Shown piece after piece: positions 1-7,797 of a stretch of DNA of 38,884 bases. The notes under the pieces were generated by a model. It was not told the origin of the DNA. It saw only the letters and a list, made by a program, of their open reading frames with translations, and ran no database searches. Within the stretch, counting starts at the first letter, position 1, and every line of letters begins with the position of its first letter. A program made the position numbers and the translations under genes. Source of the DNA: Candidatus Cloacimonadota bacterium (GTDB taxonomy: Bacteria > Cloacimonadota > Cloacimonadia > Cloacimonadales > TCS61); assembly GCA_021157525.1 (NCBI GenBank), contig JAGGWK010000079.1:1-38884 (forward strand), in the 5' to 3' direction.

Positions 1-90
1 GAATCAGGTTTTTTCATGTATGTCGCTCTTCCTTTAAATTTATGCGCCCGTTGAGCGTAGCTCAAGGGGAGTAGATTACCTCTGTAAGAT
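1..90. repeat. 90-nt direct repeat, copy 1
   Basis: These bases are identical to 310-399, a spacing of 309. The repeat contains the short palindrome TTGAGCGTAGCTCAA (51-65). The copy begins at the window edge and may extend to the left. No convincing gene lies in or around it. Confidence 0.9.
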
Positions 91-157
91 ACGTCCAGTC
101 TTCGATCCAAGTTACCGGAACTACGCCCTGGCATGCAGAGAGACGATTTCTCTTCTC

Positions 158-225
158 GTCCCAGCGCTACTCTCCATTTCTTCTTTAGGTACGAAATGGA
201 GCCGCACAAGTCCGCGCTGGGACGT
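158..225. other. Long imperfect hairpin between the two repeat copies
   Basis: The outer arms CGTCCCAGCGC (158-168) and GCGCTGGGACG (215-225) are perfect inverses. The inner arms CTCCATTTC (173-181) and GAAATGGAG (194-202) pair inside them, leaving a loop of about 12 nt. The stretch is non-coding and could be part of a dispersed palindromic element. Just downstream, a segment containing CGTCATTCTGAGG (269-281) and GACGAAGAATC (304-314) resembles the CATTCTGAG...GAAGAATC palindromic sequences found between genes in many bacteria. Confidence 0.6.
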
Positions 226-309
226 TTTATCCGATCACACGCGGAGCGTTGCGACCAGAGGGGAAAACCCGTCATTCTGAGGTTTCTTACACGTTGCTCT
301 TTTGACGAA

Positions 310-399
310 GAATCAGGTTTTTTCATGTATGTCGCTCTTCCTTTAAATTTATGCGCCCGTTGAGCGTAGCTCAAGGGGAGTAGATTACCTCTGTAAGAT
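310..399. repeat. 90-nt direct repeat, copy 2
   Basis: This is a perfect copy of 1-90. The sequences diverge immediately after base 399 (compare base 91 onward), so this edge of the repeat is sharp. Confidence 0.9.
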
Positions 400-534
400 T
401 CCTCAGGGAGACGGTCATTTCCATGTCGCTATGCACCGGAAAACCCCCTTTTATTCCCCCTTACAAGGGGGACAGATTCATGCTCCGGCAACACCTGGCA
501 GGTTAGTAAAAACCTGCCAGGAGGCCGGTTGCCA
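400..534. other. Intergenic spacer with palindromic sequence and a hairpin downstream of the sorted-protein gene
   Basis: There is no gene here. Around 445-470 lies a C-run/G-run palindrome (CCCCCTT... and AAGGGGG type) like one at 2318-2333. The arms CCTGGCAGGTT (494-504) and AACCTGCCAGG (511-521) form an 11-bp stem, flanked by GGCAAC/GTTGCC (487-492, 528-533). It sits 14 nt beyond the stop of the minus-strand gene ending at 535, so it could terminate that transcript. The U-tract after it is weak. Confidence 0.5.
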
Positions 535-1917
535 TTATTTCAACAATAGCATTTTCTTCGAAATGTCCGAATCATGTGTCTTCAGTTTGTAAAAATACAC
601 TCCTGAAGCAACTTGTTTTCCTGCGTTATCCTGTCCATCCCAATTCACGATATGAGATCCCGGGATAATCCTTCGGTTTATCAGTGTTTTTACCAACTGA
701 CCCTTTGTGTTGTAAACAGACAGGTTAACCTTGCCTTCAAAGGGAACAGAGAACGATATTCGGGTAGATGGGTTGAAGGGATTGGGGTAGTTGGAATGCA
801 GAATTGTCTGGGAAATTTCCGGTACGATTTCCTGGTCGTCATCAGCAAACAAACGAAGTATCGTATGTTCCTGTTCTCCTAATCTGATGTTTCGTTTTTC
901 AAAATCTCCAGTTTCTACGTTCAAGACGCGGTATCCTTCGGCTTTCTGATATCCTCTTCCGCTACCGTAGGAAAATTGGAAGGTAAGTTCTCCACCGCGA
1001 TTAACCGCATCGGTATAGGCCAATATCTGTAGTGGAAATTCCTCTACTACAGCAGCACCCACGCATACGTCGTTTTCAAAAACACCGATTTCTGCGATAC
1101 TGGTTCCACCTTCGATAGTATCAATTATCACCGATTCATAATCCGGCTGCTCTTCGTAAACAAAGGTCTGGGGAGTTTGAACTGAAAATTCTGAACCTAA
1201 TTCTCCGGAAACATTCCATGCAAAGTCCAGAATGTCTTCATATACACGAACAACATACCCTTTGCCATAGTGTAATGGACGAATGGGATAATAACTCGGT
1301 ACGGAATTTCCTCGTATGGTATTCATGTTTATCCATTCCCAGTCTTCGGCTTTTATGGATTGGATGTTATCCCACTCTTCACCAAATGCATCATCAATGT
1401 CTTGGGAATCCTGAATCCAATAGCCTATCCAGTTATCCTGCCCTGCCAGAAGATCAATTGCAGTTGTCTCATCCAGTAATGTGCCGGGAACATCAAGAAT
1501 CCTGTAATTATAGTCGTGCTGTAGATCAGGTTGAACCTGAATCTTAAAGCAGCGTGTACTTTGTAAATCGTAACCGGTTGAAGGAAACCATGATGCATTA
1601 TAGCATAGTCTTCCATATCCTTGAGAGGTACCAATTGGTCCTGTATTGAGAACGTCAATGTATGTTATGTTTTCAGGAAAACCAGGTAGTTCTTCAAAAA
1701 CAGGTATCGCATCTACTGTGCCGTTTCCGGTTCTGTCCAAAATGGGGAATGATTCCCAGTTCCAACCGTTAAAGAGGGGTTTCACCTTCCAGAAGAGTTC
1801 CGGAGGCTCCATATAATGAACGTTTGAATTTGACGTAACTTCATCAAAGATGGTTACATCTTCGTAGAGAATACACGTAATCATTACCGTGATAGTAATT
1901 ACAATGATTCTTCGCAT
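535..1917 (-). CDS. Secreted protein with C-terminal type-IX-like (FlgD Ig-like) sorting domain
   Basis: This is a 460-aa protein of unknown function. I chose the ATG at 1917 because GGGAGG lies 6 nt upstream and the protein then starts with a basic, hydrophobic export signal (MRRIIVITITVMITCILY). An in-frame ATG at 1974 lacks these features. The body is rich in Trp, Tyr and acidic residues, typical of exported beta-rich proteins, and I recognise no catalytic motif. The last ~85 residues are a FlgD Ig-like/Por-secretion tail: SNYPNPFNPSTRISFSV, then a YNTKGQLV turn, WDGQDNAGKQVASGVYFYKL and a basic end (KKMLLLK). In FCB bacteria such tails direct export and surface attachment. The gene is probably single, with its own promoter and a hairpin after it. 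Confidence 0.8.
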   Translation of the reverse strand: MRRIIVITITVMITCILYEDVTIFDEVTSNSNVHYMEPPELFWKVKPLFNGWNWESFPILDRTGNGTVDAIPVFEELPGFPENITYIDVLNTGPIGTSQGYGRLCYNASWFPSTGYDLQSTRCFKIQVQPDLQHDYNYRILDVPGTLLDETTAIDLLAGQDNWIGYWIQDSQDIDDAFGEEWDNIQSIKAEDWEWINMNTIRGNSVPSYYPIRPLHYGKGYVVRVYEDILDFAWNVSGELGSEFSVQTPQTFVYEEQPDYESVIIDTIEGGTSIAEIGVFENDVCVGAAVVEEFPLQILAYTDAVNRGGELTFQFSYGSGRGYQKAEGYRVLNVETGDFEKRNIRLGEQEHTILRLFADDDQEIVPEISQTILHSNYPNPFNPSTRISFSVPFEGKVNLSVYNTKGQLVKTLINRRIIPGSHIVNWDGQDNAGKQVASGVYFYKLKTHDSDISKKMLLLK

Positions 1918-1945
1918 TATAACCTCCCATCTGGTAAGGATATAC

Positions 1946-1974
1946 ATAATACACATTGCTGTTTTTTTCAGCAA
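1946..1974 (-). promoter_or_regulatory. Possible sigma70-type promoter for the sorted-protein gene
   Basis: On the minus strand TTGCTG (1969-1974) is followed after exactly 17 nt by TATTAT (1946-1951), about 29 nt before the ATG. The -10 box is good and the -35 box weak. The same bases form a small TTGCTG/CAGCAA palindrome, so the match could be accidental. Confidence 0.35.
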
Positions 1975-2473
1975 GATACTTCATGCGATGTTAACGTTTT
2001 ATACTCAATTTACGAACATTATTGCTAACAAGCTGTGCTCAAATCTACTACACAACCTTTGGTTTTCGATAGTTATTATTCAGGTTTATCCCTCTTTGAT
2101 TCAAATGCCTTATATTTTATTAACATCAGACATTTCCCTCTCAAAAACTATTTATGCAAAAATACTGTCATGATTTTGGTCAAGCTAAAAAAACATGGAG
2201 CTTATTATGTAGGTAAAAAAGAATACCTGAGTGCATAATAATATGTAAACAAAAAGGAATGACTGTTCGATGAATGTTCACCGAAGCTGAAAATTTGGTG
2301 AGATAAACCAATACATTCCCCTTTTTAAAGGGGGATAAACTTTGCGCCTTAGCACTCTTTGCGGTGAAAAATAGATGAAACTACCTGGTTGAGAAGAAAT
2401 CCCTGTCGATGGTATTTGAAACTGTTACAAAATGGTAGTTGAAATTGGTACAGCAAAAACCAGAATAACCAAA
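1975..2473. other. AT-rich intergenic spacer with dispersed-repeat-like sequences
   Basis: I see no supportable gene; short plus-strand ORFs near 2035-2238 lack a ribosome binding site and have low-complexity composition. CCCCTTT (2318-2324) and AAAGGGG (2327-2333) form a palindrome, followed by TTTGCGCCTTAGCACTCTTT (2340-2359). Both resemble non-coding sequences that recur between genes in many environmental genomes. A 21-nt near-tandem duplication lies at 2409-2452. Confidence 0.5.
2409..2452. repeat. Imperfect tandem 21-nt repeat
   Basis: ATGGTATTTGAAACTGTTACA (2409-2429) is followed two bases later by a copy at 2432-2452 that differs at three positions. Short repeated TGAAA...GTTACA units are typical of the ends of IS21-like insertion sequences, so this may be a leftover end. 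No transposase is present, so that reading is speculative. Confidence 0.4.
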
Positions 2474-2503
2474 ACGGCTCCAGAGCTTTCGCGCCGGAGC
2501 CGT
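2474..2503 (-). terminator. Terminator of the lpx operon
   Basis: Arms ACGGCTCC (2474-2481) and GGAGCCGT (2496-2503) form an 8-bp GC-rich stem. Read on the minus strand it is followed by TTTGGTTATT. It lies 24 nt after the lpxA stop, as expected for an intrinsic terminator. Confidence 0.65.
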
Positions 2504-2526
2504 GGTAAAGATTTTTTGAGGTTTTT

Positions 2527-3312
2527 TTACCGTTCCCGGTATCGGCTGATGCCCCGTTCCGCCGTATCGATGAAATCCAGGAAAACCTGCTGCTCGGCAG
2601 TGAGAGACGGCACAGCGTGAGCTGCTACTTTGGCCTGGCTCACATTCATCCCGCTTGCATAAAAAAGCTTATACATCTCTTTGATGGCGGCAATTTGTTC
2701 ACGGCTAAATCCTTTGCGCTGCAAGCCAACGGAGTTTAGCCCACTTATAATGTAGGGGAAACCTTCTCCCCGAGTGTAAGGTGGCACGTCTTTTTTCACA
2801 CCGGATTTCCCTCCGATAAAGGCATAGACACCGATTTTCACAAATTGATGAATTGCTGTCATCCCACCCAGAGTAACGAAATCCTGGATGTGAATATGCC
2901 CGGCCAGGGTCGTTGCATTGGCAATGATCACGCCGTTCCCGATGTGACAATTGTGAGCAATATGGCAATAGGCCATAAAGAGGCCATTATCGCCGATGGT
3001 AGTATCTTCGTCCATGGTGGCCGAAACATTCACCGTGCAAAATTCCCGGAAGGTGTTGTTCTCACCAATGATGAGCCGGGTTGGTTCGCCGGTATATTTC
3101 AGGTCTTGGGGTTGGGTACCGATCACGGCACTGTTCAAGAAATGGTTATTTTTGCCAATGGTGGTATGGCCTTGGATGAGTACATTGCTATCCAGCCTGC
3201 AACCGTCTCCCAATGTTACATAGGGACCAAGGATACAGAAAGGCCCAATGTTCACATCAGCACCGATCTTTGCAGCCGGATCTATGATAGCGGTAGGATG
3301 AATCTGCGTCAT
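2527..3312 (-). CDS. lpxA: Acyl-ACP--UDP-N-acetylglucosamine O-acyltransferase
   Basis: LpxA catalyses the first step of lipid A synthesis, moving a 3-hydroxyacyl chain from ACP to UDP-GlcNAc in the cytoplasm. The ATG at 3312 gives 261 aa (E. coli has 262) and has AGAGGA 5 nt upstream; an earlier in-frame ATG at 3360 lies inside lpxC/fabZ. Left-handed beta-helix hexapeptide repeats (IGADVNIGPFCILG and so on) run through about residue 190, followed by a helical C-terminus. The catalytic His is H120 in CHIAHNCHIGNG, matching E. coli H125. It is the last gene of skp-lpxD-lpxC/fabZ-lpxA, starting 8 nt after the previous stop, so it is translationally linked to the enzyme that acts on its product. 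Confidence 0.96.
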   Translation of the reverse strand: MTQIHPTAIIDPAAKIGADVNIGPFCILGPYVTLGDGCRLDSNVLIQGHTTIGKNNHFLNSAVIGTQPQDLKYTGEPTRLIIGENNTFREFCTVNVSATMDEDTTIGDNGLFMAYCHIAHNCHIGNGVIIANATTLAGHIHIQDFVTLGGMTAIHQFVKIGVYAFIGGKSGVKKDVPPYTRGEGFPYIISGLNSVGLQRKGFSREQIAAIKEMYKLFYASGMNVSQAKVAAHAVPSLTAEQQVFLDFIDTAERGISRYRER

Positions 3313-3320
3313 GCTATCCT

Positions 3321-4712
3321 CTATTTTTTCATCACTTTTGCCATGAAGTCTGCTTCGCATACTTTTACGCCGTTTACATAGGCATCGCCGTGCATTTTTG
3401 CCAGGCTTCGTTTCATGTTTATCACAGACAATTCAAAGAGTAGGGTATCGCCGGGGCCCACAGGTTTGCGGAATTTCACATTGTCAATCGATGCAAAATA
3501 GGCCACATATTCTTCGGGGTTGTCATAGCTATTCAGCAGCATGATGCCGCCGGTTTGGGCCATGGCCTCCACTATAAGCACGCCGGGCATTACAGGATGT
3601 CCGGGAAAATGGCCCTGGAAGAAGGGTTCGTTGATAGTTACGTTTTTTATCCCGGTGATAGATTCGCCGGCATTAAAATCTACAATTTTATCCACCAGCA
3701 GGAAAGGATAGCTATGAGGCAATATCTTTTTGATCGCATTGATATCGAAGACCACTTCTTTGGTGCGTTTTTTTTGATATATCTTTTGCAGCTGCTGTGT
3801 TTTGTGGATTTTGCGCAACTTTTTCACCAGCTCCACATTGGTTTTGTGGCCGGAGCGTGCAGCCAGAATATGACCCTTTATGGGCACGCCCAAAAGGGCG
3901 ATGTCGCCGATGAGATCCACTACTTTGTGGCGTACAAATTCGTTGTAAAACCGTAGCGGTGTATTATTCAGCAAGCCATTTTCAGCCACATGGATATCTT
4001 GGTCAAAGTGGAATATCTTCTTCAGTTGATCTATTTTTTCTGGTTTCGTTTCAGGATTTGCCACCACTAGAGCATTATCCAGTGCGCCACCTTTTATCAA
4101 TCCCGCTTCCTTGAGCATGAGGATTTCCTCTAAAAAGCAGAAGGTTCGGGCTGGTGCGAAATCTTTTTCAAAAACCTTCATGGAAGGTAAAAAGGTATAT
4201 TGTGTTCCCAATGCCGGATGCTGATAATCTACCATAAAGGTTACTTTCAAGTCATCGGATGGAACGATAACGATGTCCACATTATCCGGTAGGTTATACA
4301 GGGTAATGGGTTTATCAAATTCAAAATACTCCCGCTCGGCATCCTGCTCTTTGTATCCGGCAGAGTGCAATAATTTCATATATTCTATGGCACTGCCATC
4401 GGCTACCGGTACTTCCGGCCCATCTATTTCAATGCGCATATTGTCAAGATTCAGCCCCTTGATGGCGGCCAATACGTGCTCGATGGTTCCTACCGTTGCA
4501 TCCTTTATCCCGATGGTGGTTCCCCGGGAAATGTCCACCACATGATCGATATCTGCCGGGATTTCGGGATTTCCATCCATATCTACCCGCACAAACAAAA
4601 TCCCTTCATCCGCTTCTGCCGGCTTAAAGGTGATGGTGCTCACTCGTCCGGAATGAAGCCCTACTCCTCGAAATGAAACTTCTCGTTCAATAGTGTGTTT
4701 ATATTCTGTCAT
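3321..4712 (-). CDS. lpxC/fabZ: Bifunctional UDP-3-O-acyl-GlcNAc deacetylase / 3-hydroxyacyl-ACP dehydratase
   Basis: This 463-aa fusion joins LpxC (about 1-310) and FabZ (about 318-463). LpxC is the committed, zinc-dependent deacetylase of lipid A synthesis. E78-H79 in TIEHV, H262 and D266 in [14 protein letters not shown], and H289 in SGHKTN match the E. coli catalytic and zinc residues. FabZ dehydrates 3-hydroxyacyl-ACP in fatty acid elongation. Its catalytic pair H368 and E382 lies in [14 protein letters not shown] and VEAMAQ. The two halves compete for the same 3-hydroxyacyl-ACP pool, so the fusion fixes their ratio. Such fusions are known in Bacteroidota and relatives. The start codon overlaps the lpxD stop by 4 nt (ATGA), pointing to coupled translation. 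Confidence 0.96.
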   Translation of the reverse strand: MTEYKHTIEREVSFRGVGLHSGRVSTITFKPAEADEGILFVRVDMDGNPEIPADIDHVVDISRGTTIGIKDATVGTIEHVLAAIKGLNLDNMRIEIDGPEVPVADGSAIEYMKLLHSAGYKEQDAEREYFEFDKPITLYNLPDNVDIVIVPSDDLKVTFMVDYQHPALGTQYTFLPSMKVFEKDFAPARTFCFLEEILMLKEAGLIKGGALDNALVVANPETKPEKIDQLKKIFHFDQDIHVAENGLLNNTPLRFYNEFVRHKVVDLIGDIALLGVPIKGHILAARSGHKTNVELVKKLRKIHKTQQLQKIYQKKRTKEVVFDINAIKKILPHSYPFLLVDKIVDFNAGESITGIKNVTINEPFFQGHFPGHPVMPGVLIVEAMAQTGGIMLLNSYDNPEEYVAYFASIDNVKFRKPVGPGDTLLFELSVINMKRSLAKMHGDAYVNGVKVCEADFMAKVMKK

Positions 4713-5755
4713 TCTCGTTCCTCGTGCTGCTTTTGCAGCTCCTTCACCGTTTTCAATAATTCCGGTACTTTCCGCTGAGCCACCAGCATGCGCTTGTAAG
4801 CAGTGGCATCGGTCGCCGGCGTGCCAAAATATCTGGCTCCTTTGGGGACGGTATTTGTAATCCCCGATTGAGCGCCGATACGAGCTCCATCCTCTATCTT
4901 CAGATGCCCGGCAACCCCCACCTGGCCGGCGATGTAAACTACATTACCCACCGTGGTGCTGCCCGCCAGACCTACCTGCGCACACAAAATACTGTGCTCA
5001 CCAATCTCACAGTTGTGCCCCACCTGTACCAGATTATCTATTTTCGTGCCTTTGCCGATAATGGTTGAGCCCAAGGTCGAGCGGTCTATGGTGCTGTTTG
5101 CCCCCACTTCCACATCGTCCTGCAATATAACATTACCCACCTGAGGTACCTTCTTCTGTTCTCCCTCAAAATACAGATAACCAAATCCGTCGGCACCGAT
5201 CACGCTGCCGCTGTGCAGGATCACACGGTTTTCCAGGATGCAGTCTTCATACACCGTTACACCGGGATGCAGTCGACAATTTTGCCCGATCTGAACATTA
5301 TCTCCCAGCACGCAGTTGGCCATGATCACGCTGCCATCTCCCACCGTTACATTCTCTCCCAAAACCACATTGGCATCCAGCCGCACATTTTTGCCGATGG
5401 TTGCCGAAGGAGGCACAACAGCGCTTTTATGCACTGAGCTTTTTGCTTTGGGAGCGGTGAGTTCCAGCCAGGTTTTTACCACCATCATAAATTTAAGATA
5501 CGGGTGTTGGATGCGGATAAGGTTTGCCTCAGGCATGATATTGATATCAAAATTCTGAGGCACAAAAATCAAACCGGCGGGGCACTGCTTGAGTGCATCC
5601 AGATATTTTGGCTGCTCATACACACAGATGGACCGTTTGTTAGCGCTCACCAGCTCACTCACGTTATCCAGTTTGCAGGATTTCCGCAGGATCAGCTGGC
5701 CATCCAGTCTGGATGCAATCTGCTGAGGTGTGAGGGCCAGGGGAAAGCGTTTCAT
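4709..5755 (-). CDS. lpxD: UDP-3-O-(3-hydroxyacyl)glucosamine N-acyltransferase
   Basis: LpxD adds the second 3-hydroxyacyl chain, from acyl-ACP, to the product of LpxC. The protein has 348 aa, close to the usual 340. It has a uridine-binding N-terminal domain (about 1-100), a beta-helix of hexapeptide repeats (about 108-300), and a helical end (KRMLVAQRKVPELLKTVKEL). The catalytic His is H247 in LVQVGHNCEIGEHS, equivalent to E. coli H239; the ADGFGY and STIDRSTLG signatures are present. Its ATG overlaps the stop of the upstream skp-like gene by one base (TAATG), and its own stop overlaps lpxC by 4 nt. Confidence 0.96.
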   Translation of the reverse strand: MKRFPLALTPQQIASRLDGQLILRKSCKLDNVSELVSANKRSICVYEQPKYLDALKQCPAGLIFVPQNFDINIMPEANLIRIQHPYLKFMMVVKTWLELTAPKAKSSVHKSAVVPPSATIGKNVRLDANVVLGENVTVGDGSVIMANCVLGDNVQIGQNCRLHPGVTVYEDCILENRVILHSGSVIGADGFGYLYFEGEQKKVPQVGNVILQDDVEVGANSTIDRSTLGSTIIGKGTKIDNLVQVGHNCEIGEHSILCAQVGLAGSTTVGNVVYIAGQVGVAGHLKIEDGARIGAQSGITNTVPKGARYFGTPATDATAYKRMLVAQRKVPELLKTVKELQKQHEERE

Positions 5756-6306
5756 TATTTTCCGGATGTGCCGGTACTGGTATCGTCGCCATCGCCGATG
5801 GTTTTGGTCATCTCTTCCAATACTTCATCTGTGATGTCGATATTTGGCTTGGCATATACAATGGCAGCGGAAGCGGCATCCAGAACGATGGTGTAGTTAT
5901 TTTCTATGGATACTTTGTTAATGGCCTGCTGCAGCTTATTCAGGATGGGAGTGATAAGCTCTGTCTGTTTTTGATAGTACTCACCCTGTTCGCCAAAGAC
6001 TTCTTGTACCCGTGCTTTGTAGGCATCGGTTTTCTGCTGAATCTTATCTTGGGCTTCAATCTTGGCAGCTTCCAGAAGCATCATCTTCTTGCTGTCATAA
6101 TCGTCTTTCAGTTGTTGAATTTCCTGCTCAAGGCCGTGCAGTTCCTGCTCCCATTTTTCCCGCTCTGCCTGCAATGCGGGATTGATATCCTGGGTTTTTA
6201 AGTACATGATTTTATCAGAGTCGATATAGGCAATGTTCATGGTTTCGGCAACCAGAGCAGTTGACATAAGGCCGATTACAGCCAGAATCATTAATACTTT
6301 TTTCAC
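5755..6306 (-). CDS. skp: OmpH/Skp-family periplasmic chaperone
   Basis: Skp-family proteins hold unfolded outer-membrane proteins in the periplasm before assembly by BamA. The best start is the GTG at 6306, with GGAGG 5 nt upstream. It gives 183 aa with a clean signal peptide (MKKVLMILAVIGLMSTALVAE); an ATG at 6339 would put extra residues in front of the signal. The mature protein begins NIAYIDSDKIM, the usual OmpH opening, followed by a long charged coiled coil (about 35-110) and the closing strand YTIVLDAASAAIVYA. The order skp-lpxD-lpxC-fabZ-lpxA is the classical one, but bamA is not upstream. It is first in the operon; TTGACG at 6371-6376 may be its -35 box. Confidence 0.88.
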   Translation of the reverse strand: MKKVLMILAVIGLMSTALVAETMNIAYIDSDKIMYLKTQDINPALQAEREKWEQELHGLEQEIQQLKDDYDSKKMMLLEAAKIEAQDKIQQKTDAYKARVQEVFGEQGEYYQKQTELITPILNKLQQAINKVSIENNYTIVLDAASAAIVYAKPNIDITDEVLEEMTKTIGDGDDTSTGTSGK

Positions 6307-6424
6307 ATTATCCTCCATATTCTCGTATTCATTTCGCAAATAATATCCTTTTCTATTTTCGCAGGGTAAACGTCAACTGAAAAAAGTAGTGGCGTACCGA
6401 TAAAAAAAACGGAGAAGACAGGCC

Positions 6425-6441
6425 GTTTGCATCCTGCAAAC
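6425..6441. other. Perfect short hairpin upstream of skp
   Basis: GTTTGCA (6425-6431) and TGCAAAC (6435-6441) are perfect inverses with a 3-nt loop, between the skp promoter region and the end of the oxidoreductase operon. It could be an operator or part of a terminator. Confidence 0.4.
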
Positions 6442-6462
6442 AGGGGATGAGAGACAAGAAAG

Positions 6463-6486
6463 CGGGGCATGGCAAGGCACACCCCG
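6463..6486 (-). terminator. Terminator of the 2-oxoacid:ferredoxin oxidoreductase operon
   Basis: CGGGG (6463-6467) pairs with CCCCG (6482-6486), and inner pairs extend the stem to about 9 bp including wobbles. It starts 20 nt after the stop at 6507. On the minus strand it is followed by GCTTTCTTG. A better T-run (GTTTTTG) lies on the plus side, so it may block transcription both ways. Confidence 0.55.
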
Positions 6487-6506
6487 TTTTTGTATAGCCA
6501 CGTTGA

Positions 6507-7043
6507 TTATTTTACCAGATCCATTCCGTGCTTGATGGCTTTCAGATTCATCTCCAGCAACTGGGGGTTTTTCTTCAGTAAAAAGGCGGAAAGGTCTTTT
6601 TCCAGGGTTTCATAGCTCACCATCTTGGTATGGCCAATAATCATGCCGATGGCGATCATATTGAGCACTTTTTCGTTACCAATTTCTTTGGCGATGGTAT
6701 TCATAGGAGCATAATACTCGGTGATATCTTTACGTCCTAATTTATTAGGACACATATCTGTGTTGGCTATCATCAGTCCTCCAGCCTTTACCTCGGGACC
6801 AAATTTATCCAGGGATGGCTGATTGAGAGCTACCAGCACGTTGGGAAAGGAAACGATAGGTGAGGCAATCTCAGCATCGGAAACCACTACCGAAACGTTT
6901 GCCGTTCCACCACGCATTTCCGGGCCATAGGATGGTAACCACGATACAAATTTCCCTTCTGCCATGGCAGCTTTAGCGATGAATTTACCAATGGTGAGTG
7001 CGCCTTGACCACCAAATCCTGAGCACAAAATATCATGTCTCAT
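6507..7043 (-). CDS. 2-oxoacid:ferredoxin oxidoreductase, gamma subunit
   Basis: The 178 aa form one gamma domain of the pyruvate/2-ketoisovalerate/2-oxoglutarate:ferredoxin oxidoreductase family. The family signature opens the protein (SGFGGQGALTIGKFIAKAA), followed by SYGPEMRGGTANVSVVVSD. The enzyme cleaves 2-oxoacids to acyl-CoA and CO2, passing electrons to ferredoxin, a reaction of anaerobes. It is the last of four genes (delta, alpha, beta, gamma), with 2 nt between it and the beta gene. Subunit sequence alone does not settle whether the substrate is a branched-chain 2-oxoacid or 2-oxoglutarate; the alpha subunit most resembles VorB. Confidence 0.92.
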   Translation of the reverse strand: MRHDILCSGFGGQGALTIGKFIAKAAMAEGKFVSWLPSYGPEMRGGTANVSVVVSDAEIASPIVSFPNVLVALNQPSLDKFGPEVKAGGLMIANTDMCPNKLGRKDITEYYAPMNTIAKEIGNEKVLNMIAIGMIIGHTKMVSYETLEKDLSAFLLKKNPQLLEMNLKAIKHGMDLVK

Positions 7044-7045
7044 GA

Positions 7046-7789
7046 TTATTCCTCCCCTTTGTCACGGAATTTTTGTGCCTTAAAGAATGGCAACATATTT
7101 TCCCGTGCCCAGTCACGTGCTTTCATGGGATCCATGCCCCAGTTTGTTGGGCAGGTAGATACAAATTCCACAAAGGTAAAACCACGTTCTTCCTTGTTAT
7201 AGAGCAGTGCTTTTTTCACAGCCCGTTTCGCCTTTATGATTTCGGCAGGAGAAAGCAGAGAGACTCGTTCGATGTAAAATGGTGCTACCAGAGAATCCAG
7301 CAATTCACATACACGGATGGGGTAGCCAATATCATCTACATCACGGCCATAGGGCGACGTAGTGGTTTTCATCCCGGGAAGAGAGGTGGGGGCCATCTGG
7401 CCTCCGGTCATCCCGTAGATGGCGTTGTTAACGAAAAACACGGTGATATGTTCGCCGCGGTTTGCAGCGTGTATGATCTCGGCAGTACCGATGGCTGCCA
7501 GGTCACCATCACCCTGATAGGTAAACACGTGCATATCGGGGCGTGCACGTTTCATCCCGGTGGCAACTGCGGGAGCGCGGCCATGAGCTGCTTCCTGCAT
7601 GTCACAATCAAAAAATTTATACGCAAACACCGAGCATCCCACAGGTGCTACACCCATGGTCTCGTTGCGTATATCAAGTTCATCCATTACTTCGGCGATA
7701 AGACGATGGGCAACCCCATGCAGACATCCCGGGCAGTAGGTGAACTGCAGATCAGTTAAGGATTTTGGTCTTGTTGCTACTACTTGCAT
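7046..7789 (-). CDS. 2-oxoacid:ferredoxin oxidoreductase, beta (TPP-binding) subunit
   Basis: The 247-aa beta subunit binds thiamine pyrophosphate. The TPP motif starts at GDGD (93-96) and ends with NNAIYGMTGGQ (about 121-131). The N-terminal YCPGCLHG (18-25) is typical of the VOR/KOR beta subunit; no separate cysteine-rich iron-sulfur domain is visible here. It starts 8 nt after the alpha gene, with an AGGAGG-type site in the gap, and the gamma gene follows after 2 nt. Confidence 0.92.
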   Translation of the reverse strand: MQVVATRPKSLTDLQFTYCPGCLHGVAHRLIAEVMDELDIRNETMGVAPVGCSVFAYKFFDCDMQEAAHGRAPAVATGMKRARPDMHVFTYQGDGDLAAIGTAEIIHAANRGEHITVFFVNNAIYGMTGGQMAPTSLPGMKTTTSPYGRDVDDIGYPIRVCELLDSLVAPFYIERVSLLSPAEIIKAKRAVKKALLYNKEERGFTFVEFVSTCPTNWGMDPMKARDWARENMLPFFKAQKFRDKGEE

Positions 7790-7797
7790 GTTTCCTC

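Noticed and set aside
133-363. 76-aa plus-strand ORF in the repeat region
   Set aside because: It runs through a hairpin and into the repeat, has no ribosome binding site and no protein-like pattern.
1-399. CRISPR array from the repeated 90-nt unit
   Set aside because: Only two copies, 219 nt apart, and repeat length and spacing do not fit CRISPR.
2035-2238. Small ORFs in the AT-rich spacer
   Set aside because: No ribosome binding site, biased composition only, overlapping alternatives in two frames.
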